From contig CM043944.1 in assembly GCA_014529385.2 (NCBI GenBank), forward strand, positions 173,168,740 through 173,232,739: 64,000 bases of DNA, in the 5' to 3' direction. Under the pieces are notes generated by a model. The model did not search any database. It was not told the origin of the DNA and saw only the letters and a program-made list of their open reading frames with translations. A program made the position numbers and the translations under genes. Origin of the DNA: Adiantum capillus-veneris. Lineage: Eukaryota > Streptophyta > Polypodiopsida > Polypodiales > Pteridaceae. Position 1 is the stretch's first letter; every line of letters begins with the position of its first letter. This document shows positions 10,465 through 20,422 of this stretch, piece after piece.

Positions 10465-12367
10465 GATAAAGAGGTAAAGTGGTCCTCAACACAAATAGCT
10501 CCCCAATCATGCTTTGAGCTGCTTCATGTGCCTCTCCATTTAGAGCACGTTCAATGTGTCTGATGCTCCATGCTTCGAACTTTTTTAACATGCCTTTATT
10601 TCTGAAGCACATTTCCTTCAATGAGGTGTTCTTGCTCTTCCACACACCCAGCACTTGCTTCACCACTAACAAGGCATCACCTTTTATGCTCAACCTTCGA
10701 ACCGCATGCTTCAAACAAATGTGTAATCCGGCTTCCAGAGTAGCATATTCAGCCTCATTGTTACTATGAGCATCCAATTTGAATCCTCTCTTGCATACTA
10801 GCTTCCCCTTTGGGTCATAAAGTGCTATACCCACTGAAGCTGCATCATGGCTGTTTCTGTATGAACCATTAAAGAACAACACATGTGCATTGCTGATCTG
10901 TGGCACTTCTTCAACTACCTTTCTCACCACCTCTTCCTTAACAATAAGGGGATTCTCCTTGTAGGTCAACAAATCAGCTAGGGTAGCCCTTGTACTATCT
11001 TCCACTAGAAAAGAGAACTCAAACTCCTGCAGCTCAATTACCCGTTTATTCAGCACATTTGACATGTTAGTGCCATTAATTAACTGTGGCAAAAAGGCAT
11101 AAGTCGTCAAGAAAACAAAAGGTCTTGGTAGCAAGTAATGACGAAATCGTCCACAAGCAAATATTACACTGGCGATCACTAGCTCTACTTCCGAGAATTT
11201 TATCTCTGCTACCAACTTCACACGGCTTGCACAATACACTGGCCTCATATAATGGCTGCCCTTCCCCTTTTTCAATAGCATGCCTCCAATGGCATCCTCC
11301 CCTACTGATGGATTTACATAAAACACTTGCTCCCAATCAGGAGCCTGCATGGCTGACAACCCCCCTAACACCTCTTTCACCTCTTGAAACACTTCTTCAC
11401 AGTTTTCATCCCATTGCAATGGATCATGCTTTGCCACTTGTTGTAATGGATAAAGAATCTGAGAAGACAATGGAATAAACCTTGCCATGTACTTCACTTT
11501 GCGTATAAAGGTTGCCAATTGCTTCGTACTATAAGGTGATGGAAGAAGAATAATAGACTTAACCTTGTCTAGATCAGCCTCAATGCCATTTTCTGACACC
11601 ATGTGGCCCAATAACTTCACCGTTGGCTGTGCTAGATGACATTTCTTTGGATTTAGTTGTCCTCCACATTCATCATATCGAGCCAATACCATCTGCAGCT
11701 TCTCATGGTGTTCAGCCCTACTGCTATAAACATAGAAGTCATCCATAAAAGCTTTAACAAAACTACCAATGAATGGTTCCAACACCCAATTTGCTCTCTT
11801 TTGATAGAAGGAAGGTCCATTTGACAACCCAAATGGCAATACTGTGTAGCAATAGCAGCCCCATGGCGTAATAAAAGTTGTCTTTGTGAGGTCTTTAAGA
11901 GCAATCTTCAATTGAAAATAGCCTGAAAAACCATCACACACACTGTACCTCTCATAACCTGCCATTGAATCCAAGATCTGATCAATGAATGGAAGAGGAT
12001 ATGGGTTCTTCTTAGTGGCTGTGTTTAAGGGTTTAAAGTCTACACAAATTCTCCACTTCCCATCCTTCTTTGGATTGACTACAACTGGACTCACCCATTC
12101 TGTGGTCTCCACAGGGACTATGAACCCTGCCTTCAATAACTTGTCCACCTCTTCTCGCAAGGCTTCCATTTGCTCTTGACCCATCCTTCTTACCCTTCGC
12201 CACACTGGCTTAGCACCTTCTTTCAGCTCTATATGCATCTCTTCGCCCTTGAACCCTCTGATATCTTCATATGAAGTAATGAACAAATCAGGAAAACTAG
12301 CCAGCATGTGCAAATATATATCGTTCTCCATAGTTGAGAGGTCTCCACTGATCATTTCTGTCATCAA
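10424..12367 (-). CDS. gypsy reverse transcriptase, RNase H and second (archaeal-like) RNase H, copy 1
   Basis: Open frame of 647 codons. RT motifs in order: GFIVPVETTEWVSPVVVNPK, WRICVDFKPLN, YSVCDGFSGYFQ, VLPFGLSNGPSFYQ and FMDDFYVYS (active-site F-x-D-D near residue 210). The first RNase H follows (about residues 330-440). A second RNase H begins near residue 500 with LFFNGSYRNSHDAASVG, then NNEAEYATLEAGL and IKGDALLVV. Copy 2 has Asp where this copy has Asn in LFFNGS, so the first catalytic residue of the second RNase H is lost here. The frame is separated from gag-PR only by a TAG at 12371-12373, which is CAG in copy 2. In life this was part of one gag-pol polyprotein that makes the cDNA. 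Confidence 0.92.
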   Translation of the reverse strand: MMTEMISGDLSTMENDIYLHMLASFPDLFITSYEDIRGFKGEEMHIELKEGAKPVWRRVRRMGQEQMEALREEVDKLLKAGFIVPVETTEWVSPVVVNPKKDGKWRICVDFKPLNTATKKNPYPLPFIDQILDSMAGYERYSVCDGFSGYFQLKIALKDLTKTTFITPWGCYCYTVLPFGLSNGPSFYQKRANWVLEPFIGSFVKAFMDDFYVYSSRAEHHEKLQMVLARYDECGGQLNPKKCHLAQPTVKLLGHMVSENGIEADLDKVKSIILLPSPYSTKQLATFIRKVKYMARFIPLSSQILYPLQQVAKHDPLQWDENCEEVFQEVKEVLGGLSAMQAPDWEQVFYVNPSVGEDAIGGMLLKKGKGSHYMRPVYCASRVKLVAEIKFSEVELVIASVIFACGRFRHYLLPRPFVFLTTYAFLPQLINGTNMSNVLNKRVIELQEFEFSFLVEDSTRATLADLLTYKENPLIVKEEVVRKVVEEVPQISNAHVLFFNGSYRNSHDAASVGIALYDPKGKLVCKRGFKLDAHSNNEAEYATLEAGLHICLKHAVRRLSIKGDALLVVKQVLGVWKSKNTSLKEMCFRNKGMLKKFEAWSIRHIERALNGEAHEAAQSMIGELFVLRTTLPLYHGRKFWLKKRSFC

Positions 12368-12370
12368 TTC

Positions 12371-13843
12371 CTATTTCTTTGACAACTCAACCTTGGTTTG
12401 CATCAGCCCTTCAATCACTTCATAAGGCCCTTCACTTTCATCTTCAACCTCATTCGCAAATGCAACTAAACCAAACTCCTGGATTTCTTTGTGCATCAAA
12501 AGAAATGCAACATCAACATCCTCATCACTACTGATAGTGCTATCACTGTCCTCATCTTTCACCGTGGAAGAGTCTTCATCACTAGACTCATCCTCATCTT
12601 CATAAAGCTCCTCTAATCGTTTCCTTGTGTCCATATTATAAAGCTTCTTGGTACCTGTCTTTCCATAGAGGCTAATCGTACCATGTCGCCAATCTTGAAC
12701 AGCTCCCACTGCACGTAACCATGGTCTCCCCAGTATAATAGGATATGCTCCCAACCCTACTGGCATCACATGAAAATCAACCACTGCCATTGCATCATAT
12801 GCCTCCACTTCTAAGCTCTTTACAACACCCAAGCATTTTACTTTTTGATGGTTTGCCAATCTGATCCGAAACCCTGACACCCCAGCCACTGTGAGACCCA
12901 TCTTCTCAACGCATGAGTGTGTTATGACGCATATTTGGGCTCCGCCATCCACATAACCTTGTCCCAAATTTTTCCTTTTATGCCACACATCTACTATTGG
13001 ACAAATGTCTGGTAGCTCATCCATTGCCAACACCTTTACTGAACCTCTCTCTGGCTCTTTCTCCATTGGGTTAACCATCCTCTTCCACTGTCGCTTTAGC
13101 TTAAGCACCATCTCTATAAGCTGCCCAAAAGTAACATCTGCCTTCCTGCTCGTCAGATCCTCCTTCAAGTCATAGCTTAATTGCCCATCCCCTAGTGGAA
13201 AATCTGAAACATGAAACTTTCGACGAGCTCTCCTTTTCCTCTTGGCCTTGACATCCTCGCCTTCATGGCTCTTTCCTTTCTTCTTACTAGGACCTGAGGC
13301 ACTTCTTCCTTCCTTATCCTCTGTGGTCCTCTTCCCAGTAGGCATCACTAATGTATCCTCTAGCTTTGATGCCTTCTCCAAGGTGACTACACTTAGCACT
13401 TTTGTCTTTCCCTTTTCCTCCTGGGTCAGTCCACTGGTTCCTTCGTCTCCCTTAATTTTGATGCCATAATCATTTGACCTAGTTAGCACCTGTCTTGGCA
13501 ATGGATACATGTCTCCCCCCATCCTTGGTGGCTTATCACATTGCGGACTGATGTGACCCAATTCTCCACAATTATAACATGTGGGCGTCTGCCTCCAGTA
13601 CCTACCATTGCTTTGTCCAACACCATTCCTAGGCTGTTCTTCATCTCGTGGCTGATTTGCAAACCTCCCTTGACCTCGATTATTTCCCACTCGACCTAGC
13701 ATGTTTAGGCTGAGATTCTTCATCAAATCTACCACTTGCCACATGTCTTGCCTTAGCCCATCATCTTGCACCGATGTAGTGACCACTGCTGGCATAACCT
13801 GAGTAGTAACAGGAACCACTGGTTCATGATGAACCCCTGACAT
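12371..13843 (-). CDS. gypsy gag C-terminal part and protease, copy 1
   Basis: Open frame of 490 codons. A canonical knuckle CYNCGELGHISPQC (C-x2-C-x4-H-x4-C) lies near residue 90, followed by a Lys/Arg/Glu-rich linker (KAKRKRRARRKF). The retropepsin begins with YVDGGAQICVITHSC and ends with ILGRPWL. The active site reads D-G-G rather than D-S/T-G, and the same D-G-G is present in copy 2, so it may be a family trait. The C-terminal 80 residues are very acidic. A TAG ends the frame just before RT; copy 2 has CAG there, so the stop is a C-to-T lesion. The upstream boundary is also a CAG-to-TAG stop (13868-13870). Confidence 0.9.
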   Translation of the reverse strand: MSGVHHEPVVPVTTQVMPAVVTTSVQDDGLRQDMWQVVDLMKNLSLNMLGRVGNNRGQGRFANQPRDEEQPRNGVGQSNGRYWRQTPTCYNCGELGHISPQCDKPPRMGGDMYPLPRQVLTRSNDYGIKIKGDEGTSGLTQEEKGKTKVLSVVTLEKASKLEDTLVMPTGKRTTEDKEGRSASGPSKKKGKSHEGEDVKAKRKRRARRKFHVSDFPLGDGQLSYDLKEDLTSRKADVTFGQLIEMVLKLKRQWKRMVNPMEKEPERGSVKVLAMDELPDICPIVDVWHKRKNLGQGYVDGGAQICVITHSCVEKMGLTVAGVSGFRIRLANHQKVKCLGVVKSLEVEAYDAMAVVDFHVMPVGLGAYPIILGRPWLRAVGAVQDWRHGTISLYGKTGTKKLYNMDTRKRLEELYEDEDESSDEDSSTVKDEDSDSTISSDEDVDVAFLLMHKEIQEFGLVAFANEVEDESEGPYEVIEGLMQTKVELSKK

Positions 13844-13867
13844 GCGACCTTGTAAAGACTCTATAGG

Positions 13868-14448
13868 CTAAAATTCAGACCTCATTGGCAAAGACTCCAC
13901 CCGTAACTGGCTCATTTTCCTTAACTTCCACTCTTTGTTCCTTGCTACCTCTAGTGCATCTTCATATGTCCTGGGCTTCTTTAGCTCCACTCTCCAACGT
14001 ATATTCTCCCAAAGACCAGCCAAGAACCTGTCCTTCTTCATCATGTCAGGCGGGGGTACCTGTGGTGCTAAGGCCTTGCACATCCGCTCCCATGCGAATG
14101 AGAACTTACGTATGTACGCATCTACTGGCTCACCTTCCTTTTGCACCAAACCTTGTACTTCTCACACTTTTGTCAGGAACTTCTATCTTCACAAACTCTC
14201 TTTCACACCAACTGCTTTAGATTTTGATTGTCCCAACTCAATCTTACAGGTGGATCCGCTGCACGCAACTCCTCTTCAAATGTTTTGGACCAGACTCGTG
14301 CATCACTCTTCAAACAAATTTAGAGAAGACGTAACATTTGTGCAGGGTCATGAATCTGGTTGCTAATGCAGGCAACCTCCATCTTTTCCAAAAAATCTTC
14401 CACATCTTCATCACTTCTTCCATGAAACTCCGGATAAGAGAAAGCCAT
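13868..14448 (-). pseudogene. gypsy gag N-terminal part, copy 1
   Basis: The likely start is the ATG at 14448 (MAFSYPEFHGRSDED), which matches copy 2 (ATG 22618, MDFSYPEFHGRSNED). Capsid-type sequence follows, then a frameshift between about 14320 and 14150. The frame is recovered at 14149-13871 with EPVDAYIRKFSFAWERMCKAL and a TAG at 13868-13870. Compared with copy 2, small indels lie near 14160-14260. Gag would package the element RNA; this copy cannot be translated whole. Confidence 0.85.
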
Positions 14449-14550
14449 GGCTACCCAAGTTACAATGCTTTGAGAACCCCTTTGAACACACGTGCAAGAA
14501 CCCAAAACTTTTGACTACCCAATCCCCAGAAACTTCAATGGAGCTCAACT

Positions 14551-14769
14551 TTAGATAAGGACAAACACATGCACATCAAATGAGTTTTCATAGTTGATCA
14601 TCGGAATTACAATAGGCAAAGGACATTCTAAGATCTCTCGTAATCTTCTTGGCCCGAACATAAAGACTATGCGCTGTTGGCAAAAAATCTTCCTGGACAA
14701 ATGAACATTTATCTGGATTCTTTGAGTTAAATGAAATGGAGTGAATTGAGGGCCATTTTGATCATCCAT
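14551..14769 (-). other. Leader ORF upstream of gag, copy 1
   Basis: ATG-initiated frame of 72 codons (MDDQNGPQFTPFHL...) ending in TAA, in the leader between PBS and gag. The same frame with the same length is open in copy 2 (22297-22515). The few differences between the copies are mostly amino-acid changing (V/L, F/C, K/E, L/P, V/I), which argues against selection on the protein. Tat/Ogre elements can carry an ORF upstream of gag, so it is recorded, but it may be only leader sequence. Confidence 0.3.
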
Positions 14770-14799
14770 TAAAGCCAACCATGAACCTCCCAAGAAGGC

Positions 14800-15480
14800 A
14801 CACCTGACTCAACCTCTGATTTTGCCAAAATTTCAGCAGCATAACAACATAAATGGCTCAAAAGACCAAAAACCAGCCATCATAACTTGGGAAAATTTCG
14901 ACAGAGTTTCCCCAGAAGTAGAGCAGTAGGAACCCAAAATATAGACTGTCTATGTATGCATAAACTGTCAACAATAGAACCCGAGCATCAAGTAGGACTC
15001 ACTAGTACATAGCCTATGGCGAGGTCACAAAAAGGGTGCTCTAGCTACCTGTATCACTTAAAAGATCTCCACATTTGAGAATCCCCCAGCTCAATAAAAA
15101 CCTCACGCTATCGACCCTCACACGAAGGCTAATGCAAATCGCGTATAGTCAAGTCTCAGAAATGACTATCTTCCAGACCAAGTCTCAGAAATGGCTGGGA
15201 CTGCCAAATACAACCAAGTATGGCTCCACAAATGCGTACAATGGAAGTTTCCACAAGTAACGTACAATCCAACAGATAATGCGCTCAAACACGCGCCAAA
15301 AGATGCATACCCACAACTGCAGGTGACACCACTGCTAGTATATATTTGTACTCCAGCTACATGTACCTGTGTGAGTCACTTGTACCTGTACCTGTCCCTG
15401 TAACCTGTAACCTGTAATCTGCAATCTGTAATCCCGAATCTCGAACCTTGAAGCTCGAAGCAGAAGGTACTCGAAGAAGA
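14800..15480 (-). other. Untranslated leader of gypsy copy 1, with 7-bp tandem repeats
   Basis: No coding sequence seen. It aligns with 21590-22260 of copy 2. Just inside the PBS (about 15378-15432 here, 21627-21680 in copy 2) lies a run of a 7-base unit, ACCTGTA on this strand (TACAGGT in element sense), more regular in copy 2. Confidence 0.7.
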
Positions 15481-15486
15481 TCCTTC

Positions 15487-15498
15487 ATGGGGGCGCCA
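15487..15498 (-). other. tRNA primer binding site of gypsy copy 1
   Basis: In element orientation TGGCGCCCCCAT lies 6 bases inside the 5' LTR. TGG pairs with the CCA end of a tRNA; TGGCGCC starts the PBS for tRNA-Asp or tRNA-Lys, and the remainder does not decide. Copy 2 has TGGTGCCCCCA (21563). Confidence 0.6.
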
Positions 15499-15504
15499 AA
15501 AGAA

Positions 15505-15680
15505 TGTGAGTGGGATGAAAACACACACAGCGCCTCTATAACGACCCGACACACACTCTTGGAAGGATATACACACACACTATGGGGCACCACTCGGCTT
15601 ACACAACACACCTGGCCGAGACAGGGAACACACCTCTGGAGTGAGAGGAGAGAGATTATCCACTTGCCCACTCCACACAG

Positions 15681-15744
<64 letters not shown>

Positions 15745-16691
15745 CACCCAAAAAACTCAGCTCAAGAGAGGAGAATTTCTGATGTTTAGATACAATTGAG
15801 CTTGGGCCAACACCAATGGGGCAAATAGCTCACACAATATGGGTAAAAGAAGCCAGATACAATCACAAACTAGAGCAGAAACTTCGCTCATAGGAGAAAC
15901 TTACACAGAAAAACAGTAGGAAAGAAGTGAGGAATTTGGCAAAATGGATAGCACCATTGCGTCCGGAATGGCCCAAAACCCCAGTCTACAATGTCAAAGT
16001 GTTCAAATCCGACCTCGGATGAGCAGTTTACGGCCAAAACAAGCTCCAAAATGAGCAAAAACACACCTGCGGTTGTTCCTCCTTTCTTCTCCATGTTGTT
16101 TCTGGTCTTCTCTGTGTTTTTTCAGTTCCCACACTTAGCTTTATTAGTTGGGCACCCGTGGCCTTTTAGATGACCTCAAACGGACCCCGAACAGGCCAAA
16201 AACTGACCTCGCAGTGCATAGTTGTCACCTTTTTGCATCATCCGCACACCTGGCACTCAGTTTTTCCCAATAATTCATCCCGCAACCACATGAAGTGGCC
16301 CCAAAAAGTGGTCCTCATGATGAAATCTCTGCATAAGTATCACAAGAAAATACCCACTTTGTGTCCGTATTCATCCACGTGCAAATATTGACCCCGTTCA
16401 GCCTCCTGACGCCACTTGATGCCATATGACGCACCTGCTTACCTCATGTCTTCGGCCCGCTGATAGCTTCCTCAAGAAGTTTTACGCGCTACCAACTCCT
16501 CCTTATTGTAGGAAAAACACACTAGTACTGATAATAGTGAAAATCGCTGCACTATGTACACCCTGTCCTACCTGTACACACGTGGGCCCCACGTAACCAA
16601 CTGGCTATGGAAATTGGGTAATCCTTTATTCGATGCACCATGCATGTGTATGTACATATGCGCAATCCCTTGCTCAAAAAAACTCCTGACA
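15505..16691 (-). repeat. 5' LTR of gypsy copy 1
   Basis: About 1,187 bp, nearly identical to 7961-9134. It contains an interrupted (AC)n tract at 15686-15747. The His/Thr- and Val/Cys-rich ORFs through this region are readings of the microsatellite and are not genes. Confidence 0.93.
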
Positions 16692-16866
16692 ACGTGCACT
16701 ACCACTTCATCAGAGAGAGGGTCTTGGTAGACAACATCAACCTTGAGTAAATGGCGATGGATGAGCAGGTTGTTGATATTTTCACAAAGTCCCTCGGAAT
16801 GGAGAATCTACGGAAATTTTGAGTGATGCTTGGCATACAAGAGATGGAGTTGATCTTGAAAGAGAG
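16692..16866 (+). pseudogene. copia RNase H tail, 3' part
   Basis: Continuation of the copia RNase H after the gypsy insertion: ACGT (the duplicated target) then CAC TAC gives HYHFIRERV, the usual copia terminal block, followed by MDEQVVDIFTKSLGMENL, which matches the conserved E-Q-x-A-D-I-F-T-K-x-L ending. Two stops are present. It ends in a purine-rich stretch just before the copia LTR. Confidence 0.85.
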
Positions 16867-17318
16867 TGTTGAGATGTCAAGCTCAACATGTAAGACTCGT
16901 GGATGACTACCAACCTGATAGTTACATCATTGCTGGCACATACCTTGGTGGATACACATATCTTTGTCAGTGATACTACAACTATAGGATACACCATGTT
17001 AGTCTACCTATTGGAGTGATGGCACACTTCTCTACTCACCTCACTCACTACAGGTTTACATTAGACCATTGTACTAGTTCCCTTTCTTTGTTGTATTTTT
17101 CCTTATGTTTTGTAGACCTCTTATCTTAAGTTAGTGAAGAATAAGAAGTGCGGTCTTTTGTCTCCATCTTTGTGTGTGTGTGCGCGCGCTTGCAAAAGCT
17201 CAAGATCTCTCCTTCTCTATCTCTTGACACCCAGGTCGTTCATATTTGCTTTAGCTCTTTGTCGACACCAATAGCACTACACTATTCCCTTCCCAAAAAT
17301 TACCAACTTTGGCTACAC
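16867..17318 (+). repeat. copia 3' LTR (approximate right end)
   Basis: Starts TGTTGAGATGTCAAG immediately after the purine-rich GAAAGAGAG, the usual PPT-to-LTR transition. The right part has the usual TG-rich and CT-rich stretch. The right end is not fixed because no 5' LTR is left in the window for comparison; sequence of another LTR family begins at about 17320. Confidence 0.6.
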
Positions 17319-17321
17319 CAA

Positions 17322-18137
17322 CGTCCGTAGCATAGCTATCTGGCACCAACATAATGTCAATCCTTAGGGAAGTGACTCAGATGAGTCACGAAGACTCTTT
17401 GAGGGTGTCAATCTCAAGAGGTGAACCTAGCAAGATAACCAATTATCCCAACAAGCAAATCATCACTCTCCGATCTAAAACCTACCTACATCCTATGTTG
17501 CCACTCTAGGTCATCACACCATTTTTTCAACCAAATGAACTTGGATCATAACAAAACTTTAGGGGAAGCTATATTAGATATGGGGGACTAATCTACAAAG
17601 CATGGAGGTCATCTAAAAAGGTACCAAAATTCCAATTCATCATGGTCCTAGTCATGAAAGTTGTAATAGAATAGTCCAACTAGGTCTCCCTAAGGTCTTA
17701 AATGGTCAAAATACCAAAAAACACTAATTTAGGCACTCAAATTTGCAGATATATCTGACAAAAACATAGTCACAAACCACAACAAAACGCAAAATGATTA
17801 TACTTAAATGAAATATCAAGAGATAAGGAGCACAATGCACTTTGTGAAATCAAATTTTGATTACTAGATCATGAGAAAAACTGATTACAAGTTCCTACTA
17901 AGTAGCCGCTCACAGTCGAATGTATGAAATCTCTTCAAACTCAAGATAATGCTACAATGTTGTGTTCAAACTAAAACTATTGAGTCTTATACCTAGGGCT
18001 TTTCAAATAGCATATTGCCGGCTCATATGACTTTGAGCTCATGTCAAAAGAATACAACTCAAAGTGTACAACATTTGGCTCAAAATCATAATGCCTTTTA
18101 CAAGGCTTTTTTGGAGAAAAAATAATAGATTGCAACA
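17322..18137 (-). repeat. LTR fragment of the giant-gypsy-related family, left part
   Basis: Matches 44927-45740 along its length, for example GTAGCATAGCTATCTGGCAC here with GTAGTGTAGCTATCTGGCAC there, and the AATAATAGA string at 18121 and 45730. Similarity to that LTR ends at about 18137, exactly where one candidate transposon TIR begins, and picks up again at 38157-38220. The LTR was therefore already in place when the DNA transposon inserted. No gene is seen in this stretch. Confidence 0.65.
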
Positions 18138-18169
18138 CATTAGGAAATTTCGAAGGTCATTTGGAGGGC
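18138..18169 (+). repeat. Left terminal inverted repeat of candidate transposon
   Basis: 32 bases from CATTAGGAAATTTC to GGTCATTTGGAGGGC. They match the reverse complement of 38125-38156 at 29 of 32 positions, including 16 identical bases at the inner side. The match does not extend outward into the LTR sequence. Confidence 0.6.
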
Positions 18170-18490
18170 AATATGAAAGAGAGAGAAAATAGAGCGTGTC
18201 TAATGAGCAGGAGGGCTACGTTACGTAGGAAAATACGTGGAAAGACTCAAGAAATAGGAAAATATTTTAAAACCTTTCACGAATCTAGGATTGTGGCATC
18301 GTAAATTCTTTGCTTTTACCGAGCTGTTAGGTGCATGTGTGGTCCCACTACTGATATTCTCTTATGGTCATTAACGTACTGGAGGGTGACCATTAAGCCC
18401 GCACAAGATATTAGAATTCTAAAACACTTTTCCTCCATTAGGATGTTTTCAAAGTGAATCTCCCTCCACTAAAGCTTTTCTCTCAGAGCT

Positions 18491-19917
18491 ATGGCTTCTA
18501 CGTCTTCCGGCCCAAGAAGCTCTAGGTGTTTATGGTCTCTCACACCAACTAGCAACACCTGCACTTTGCCTAGAAGGCCAAGTAGTAGCATATCCTCAAT
18601 TACAATATCAACTTCAATAAGTGCAGAGAACCAATGGTTTGGACAAAGGATAAACAAAGGTTCATGGGTCCTCATGCAACCAAGAAGAGCCAAGAGGTCT
18701 AGTGCTATCAATATTTACCGCTCAACATGGAAGGCCAGAGTGTTGGATTTCAAAGTTGAAATCAGCAAAAGATCAGTAAAGGAAGTTCTTGTTTAGCATG
18801 TGTTTACCCATCCAGACGTGATAGCAAATGGTGGAAATGTGTCAGATATACATCAACCACGTTGCAATTGTAAGTATTCTTCACATCCCAACTACATTTG
18901 ATTTGTCATTTCACTTATTGATACTCTCATTTTAACTTTTATTATATATTTTGCAACGTTTATCCCTCTTCTTATGAGCAATGGCTCCATTCTTCACATC
19001 TCAACTACATTAGATTTGTCATTTTCACTTATTGATACTCTTAGTTTAAGTCTTGTTATATATTTTGCAGATGTTTATCCCTCTTCTTATGAGCAATGGG
19101 AGCCTGTGGAGTGAATAGGCCTCTTCCTTGTCGTTCATGCCCACATTGGTTCTCTACAATATTCAGGGAGAACCAGCAAAAGCCTGGCTGATGAAGGAAT
19201 ATTTTTCTATGACCACTTCTACCAACTCTGCCCAGGGAATAAGAATGGCATGTTGGTGAAAGTGCCTCTACCAACCGACTGGAACACTGTGGACTGGCCA
19301 GTTCTTGAGGAAACAATGGTGGAGGCAATGCAAAGTAAGCTCTACAAGGATATACAAAGGTCTCTACGTAGCTCTGTTCCCACCAAACTGGTTAGAATTG
19401 CAAACTTTTGTCCTGCTGCACTGTTCATAGAGTTGTTTCATAACTACAATATACGTGTTACGAAAACTATGTTCATGTGTAAGTCATTTCAGTAGTCATC
19501 CTGTGACAAACTTCTTGACAGAGGATGGTATGTAAAGGAAGAGATTGGCATACGGTGCGAGGTCGCGCTTGACACTCTAGTTGTCAAGTACATGATTGCA
19601 AGCGAATCACTGTTAGTCTCCTTTTGGTATATGCAATCACAAATGCTCAGAGGTAAGTACATTCCTATGGACAGGTTTCTGCAGGTTTGGAAGATAATCC
19701 TGCTATGGATGTGGAAGTGTTTGATAAAGAGCATGGCCTAATGTTGGTGGTTACAATAAGGGAGTTATGCAGTCTTCTGCAGTTGCGGCACGACATAATT
19801 AAAGAGTCAATGGATAGGGACCTTTCAGATTTTTCCTTTTTCCTAGCTGGCCGTAAGCTGATGCGGCGTAGGGAAAAAGATATTTTGTGCAATAGTGTTG
19901 AAATAGTGTCAATGTAA
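18491..19917 (+). pseudogene. Unrecognised multi-exon gene, plus strand
   Basis: ATG at 18491 opens a Ser/Thr/Arg-rich frame of 101 codons ending TAG. A likely intron (GTAAGT at about 18870 to TTTGCAG at about 19069) leads to a longer frame from SSYEQWEPVE through YSGRTSKSLADEGIFFYDHF, LCPGNKNGMLVKVPLPTDW and FCPAALFIELFHNYN to about 19490. It continues after one TAG with CDKLLDRGWYVKEEIG and, in another frame at 19687-19917, AMDVEVFDKEHGLMLVV and FFLAGRKLMRRREKD. Stops at about 19111 and 19495 suggest decay. I do not recognise the family. It is convergent with the FCP1 gene end at 20099. Confidence 0.4.
18878..19099. repeat. Tandem duplication of ~110 bp across an intron
   Basis: 18878-18984 and 18991-19099 are near-identical: both run from TTCACATC through TTATATATTTTGCA to TTTATCCCTCTTC. 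The duplication copied the 3' splice region, so only one of the two acceptor-like ends keeps the AG. Confidence 0.8.
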
Positions 19918-20098
19918 CAGAGATTCTTGTGAACCCAAGTGTATACGAATGACTTTCAATACATGAAGTTTTTTTGAGCTCGTTTGTCAATTGTGGTCTG
20001 TGAATATAAGTGTTCTTGAAATACATTTCTTTAGCCATTGCCACATCTCTCTCTCTCTCTCTCTCAATGTTAGGCAAGACAAAGACATGATAGAAGAG
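19918..20098. other. Short convergent spacer
   Basis: No gene seen. It holds a (CT)n of about 9 units near 20047-20065 and lies between the 3' ends of the unknown plus-strand gene and the FCP1-like gene. Confidence 0.6.
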
Positions 20099-20422
20099 TC
20101 ATCTTAATTCATTAGAAAGTACAAACTCGTTCGTGAACAATGGGCCGAGATACAATTTCTGTAAATATGTAATCAAAATGTCTTCAAGGTAAAAATCAAA
20201 TGTATGCCCCTCAAAAGAGGGTGGTGAGATAGTTGTTCCTGGTGGATTTAGGTCTCCCTTTTCAAGAGTATCATCAATCAATAGTGTATTATTTGCATCA
20301 AAGGGTACATCGATTTGGCTAAACGGTTTGTACAAAGGAGGTAAGTGTGGTTTTTTAGGGTGGTAGTGGCCCTCGACGGTAACGCATTTTCTTTGATCAT
20401 ACAAAAAGGCACAATCTGACGT
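20099..20422 (-). pseudogene. FCP1-like HAD phosphatase, 3' half of exon split by gypsy copy 2
   Basis: After the insertion the minus strand continues SDCAFLYDQRKC, then NTLLIDDTLEKGDLNPPGT and ends SNELR-stop at 20099. N-T-L-L-I-D-D is HAD motif III of FCP1/SCP-type phosphatases (the D-D that holds Mg2+), and the following N-P-P-x-T block is conserved in plant FCP1-like proteins. The 5' half lies at 29125-29368. Joining across one ACGT gives ...GAHT-SDCAF... in frame. The upstream 140 codons of the apparent ORF here are gypsy LTR and not part of the gene. Confidence 0.8.

Larger units (their letters stand above)
7961..16691 (-). mobile_element. Ty3/gypsy retrotransposon copy 1 (Tat-like, dual RNase H), complete
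   Basis: Full-length 8.7-kb element on the minus strand: 5' LTR 15505-16691, PBS, leader, gag-protease-RT-RNase H-second RNase H-integrase, PPT, 3' LTR 7961-9134. Both outer ends carry the 4-bp duplication ACGT. The order PR-RT-RH-aRH-INT, with a second RNase H between the first RNase H and integrase, is the hallmark of the plant Tat/Ogre/Retand side of Ty3/gypsy. A sister copy of the same family lies at 20423-29124. Reading frames are broken in gag and integrase, but RT-RH-aRH is one open frame of 647 codons. Confidence 0.95.

Noticed and set aside
18469-18711. Minus-strand ORF of 80 codons over the start of the plus-strand gene
   Set aside because: It is the shadow of the plus-strand frame, which has an ATG and a downstream splice site.
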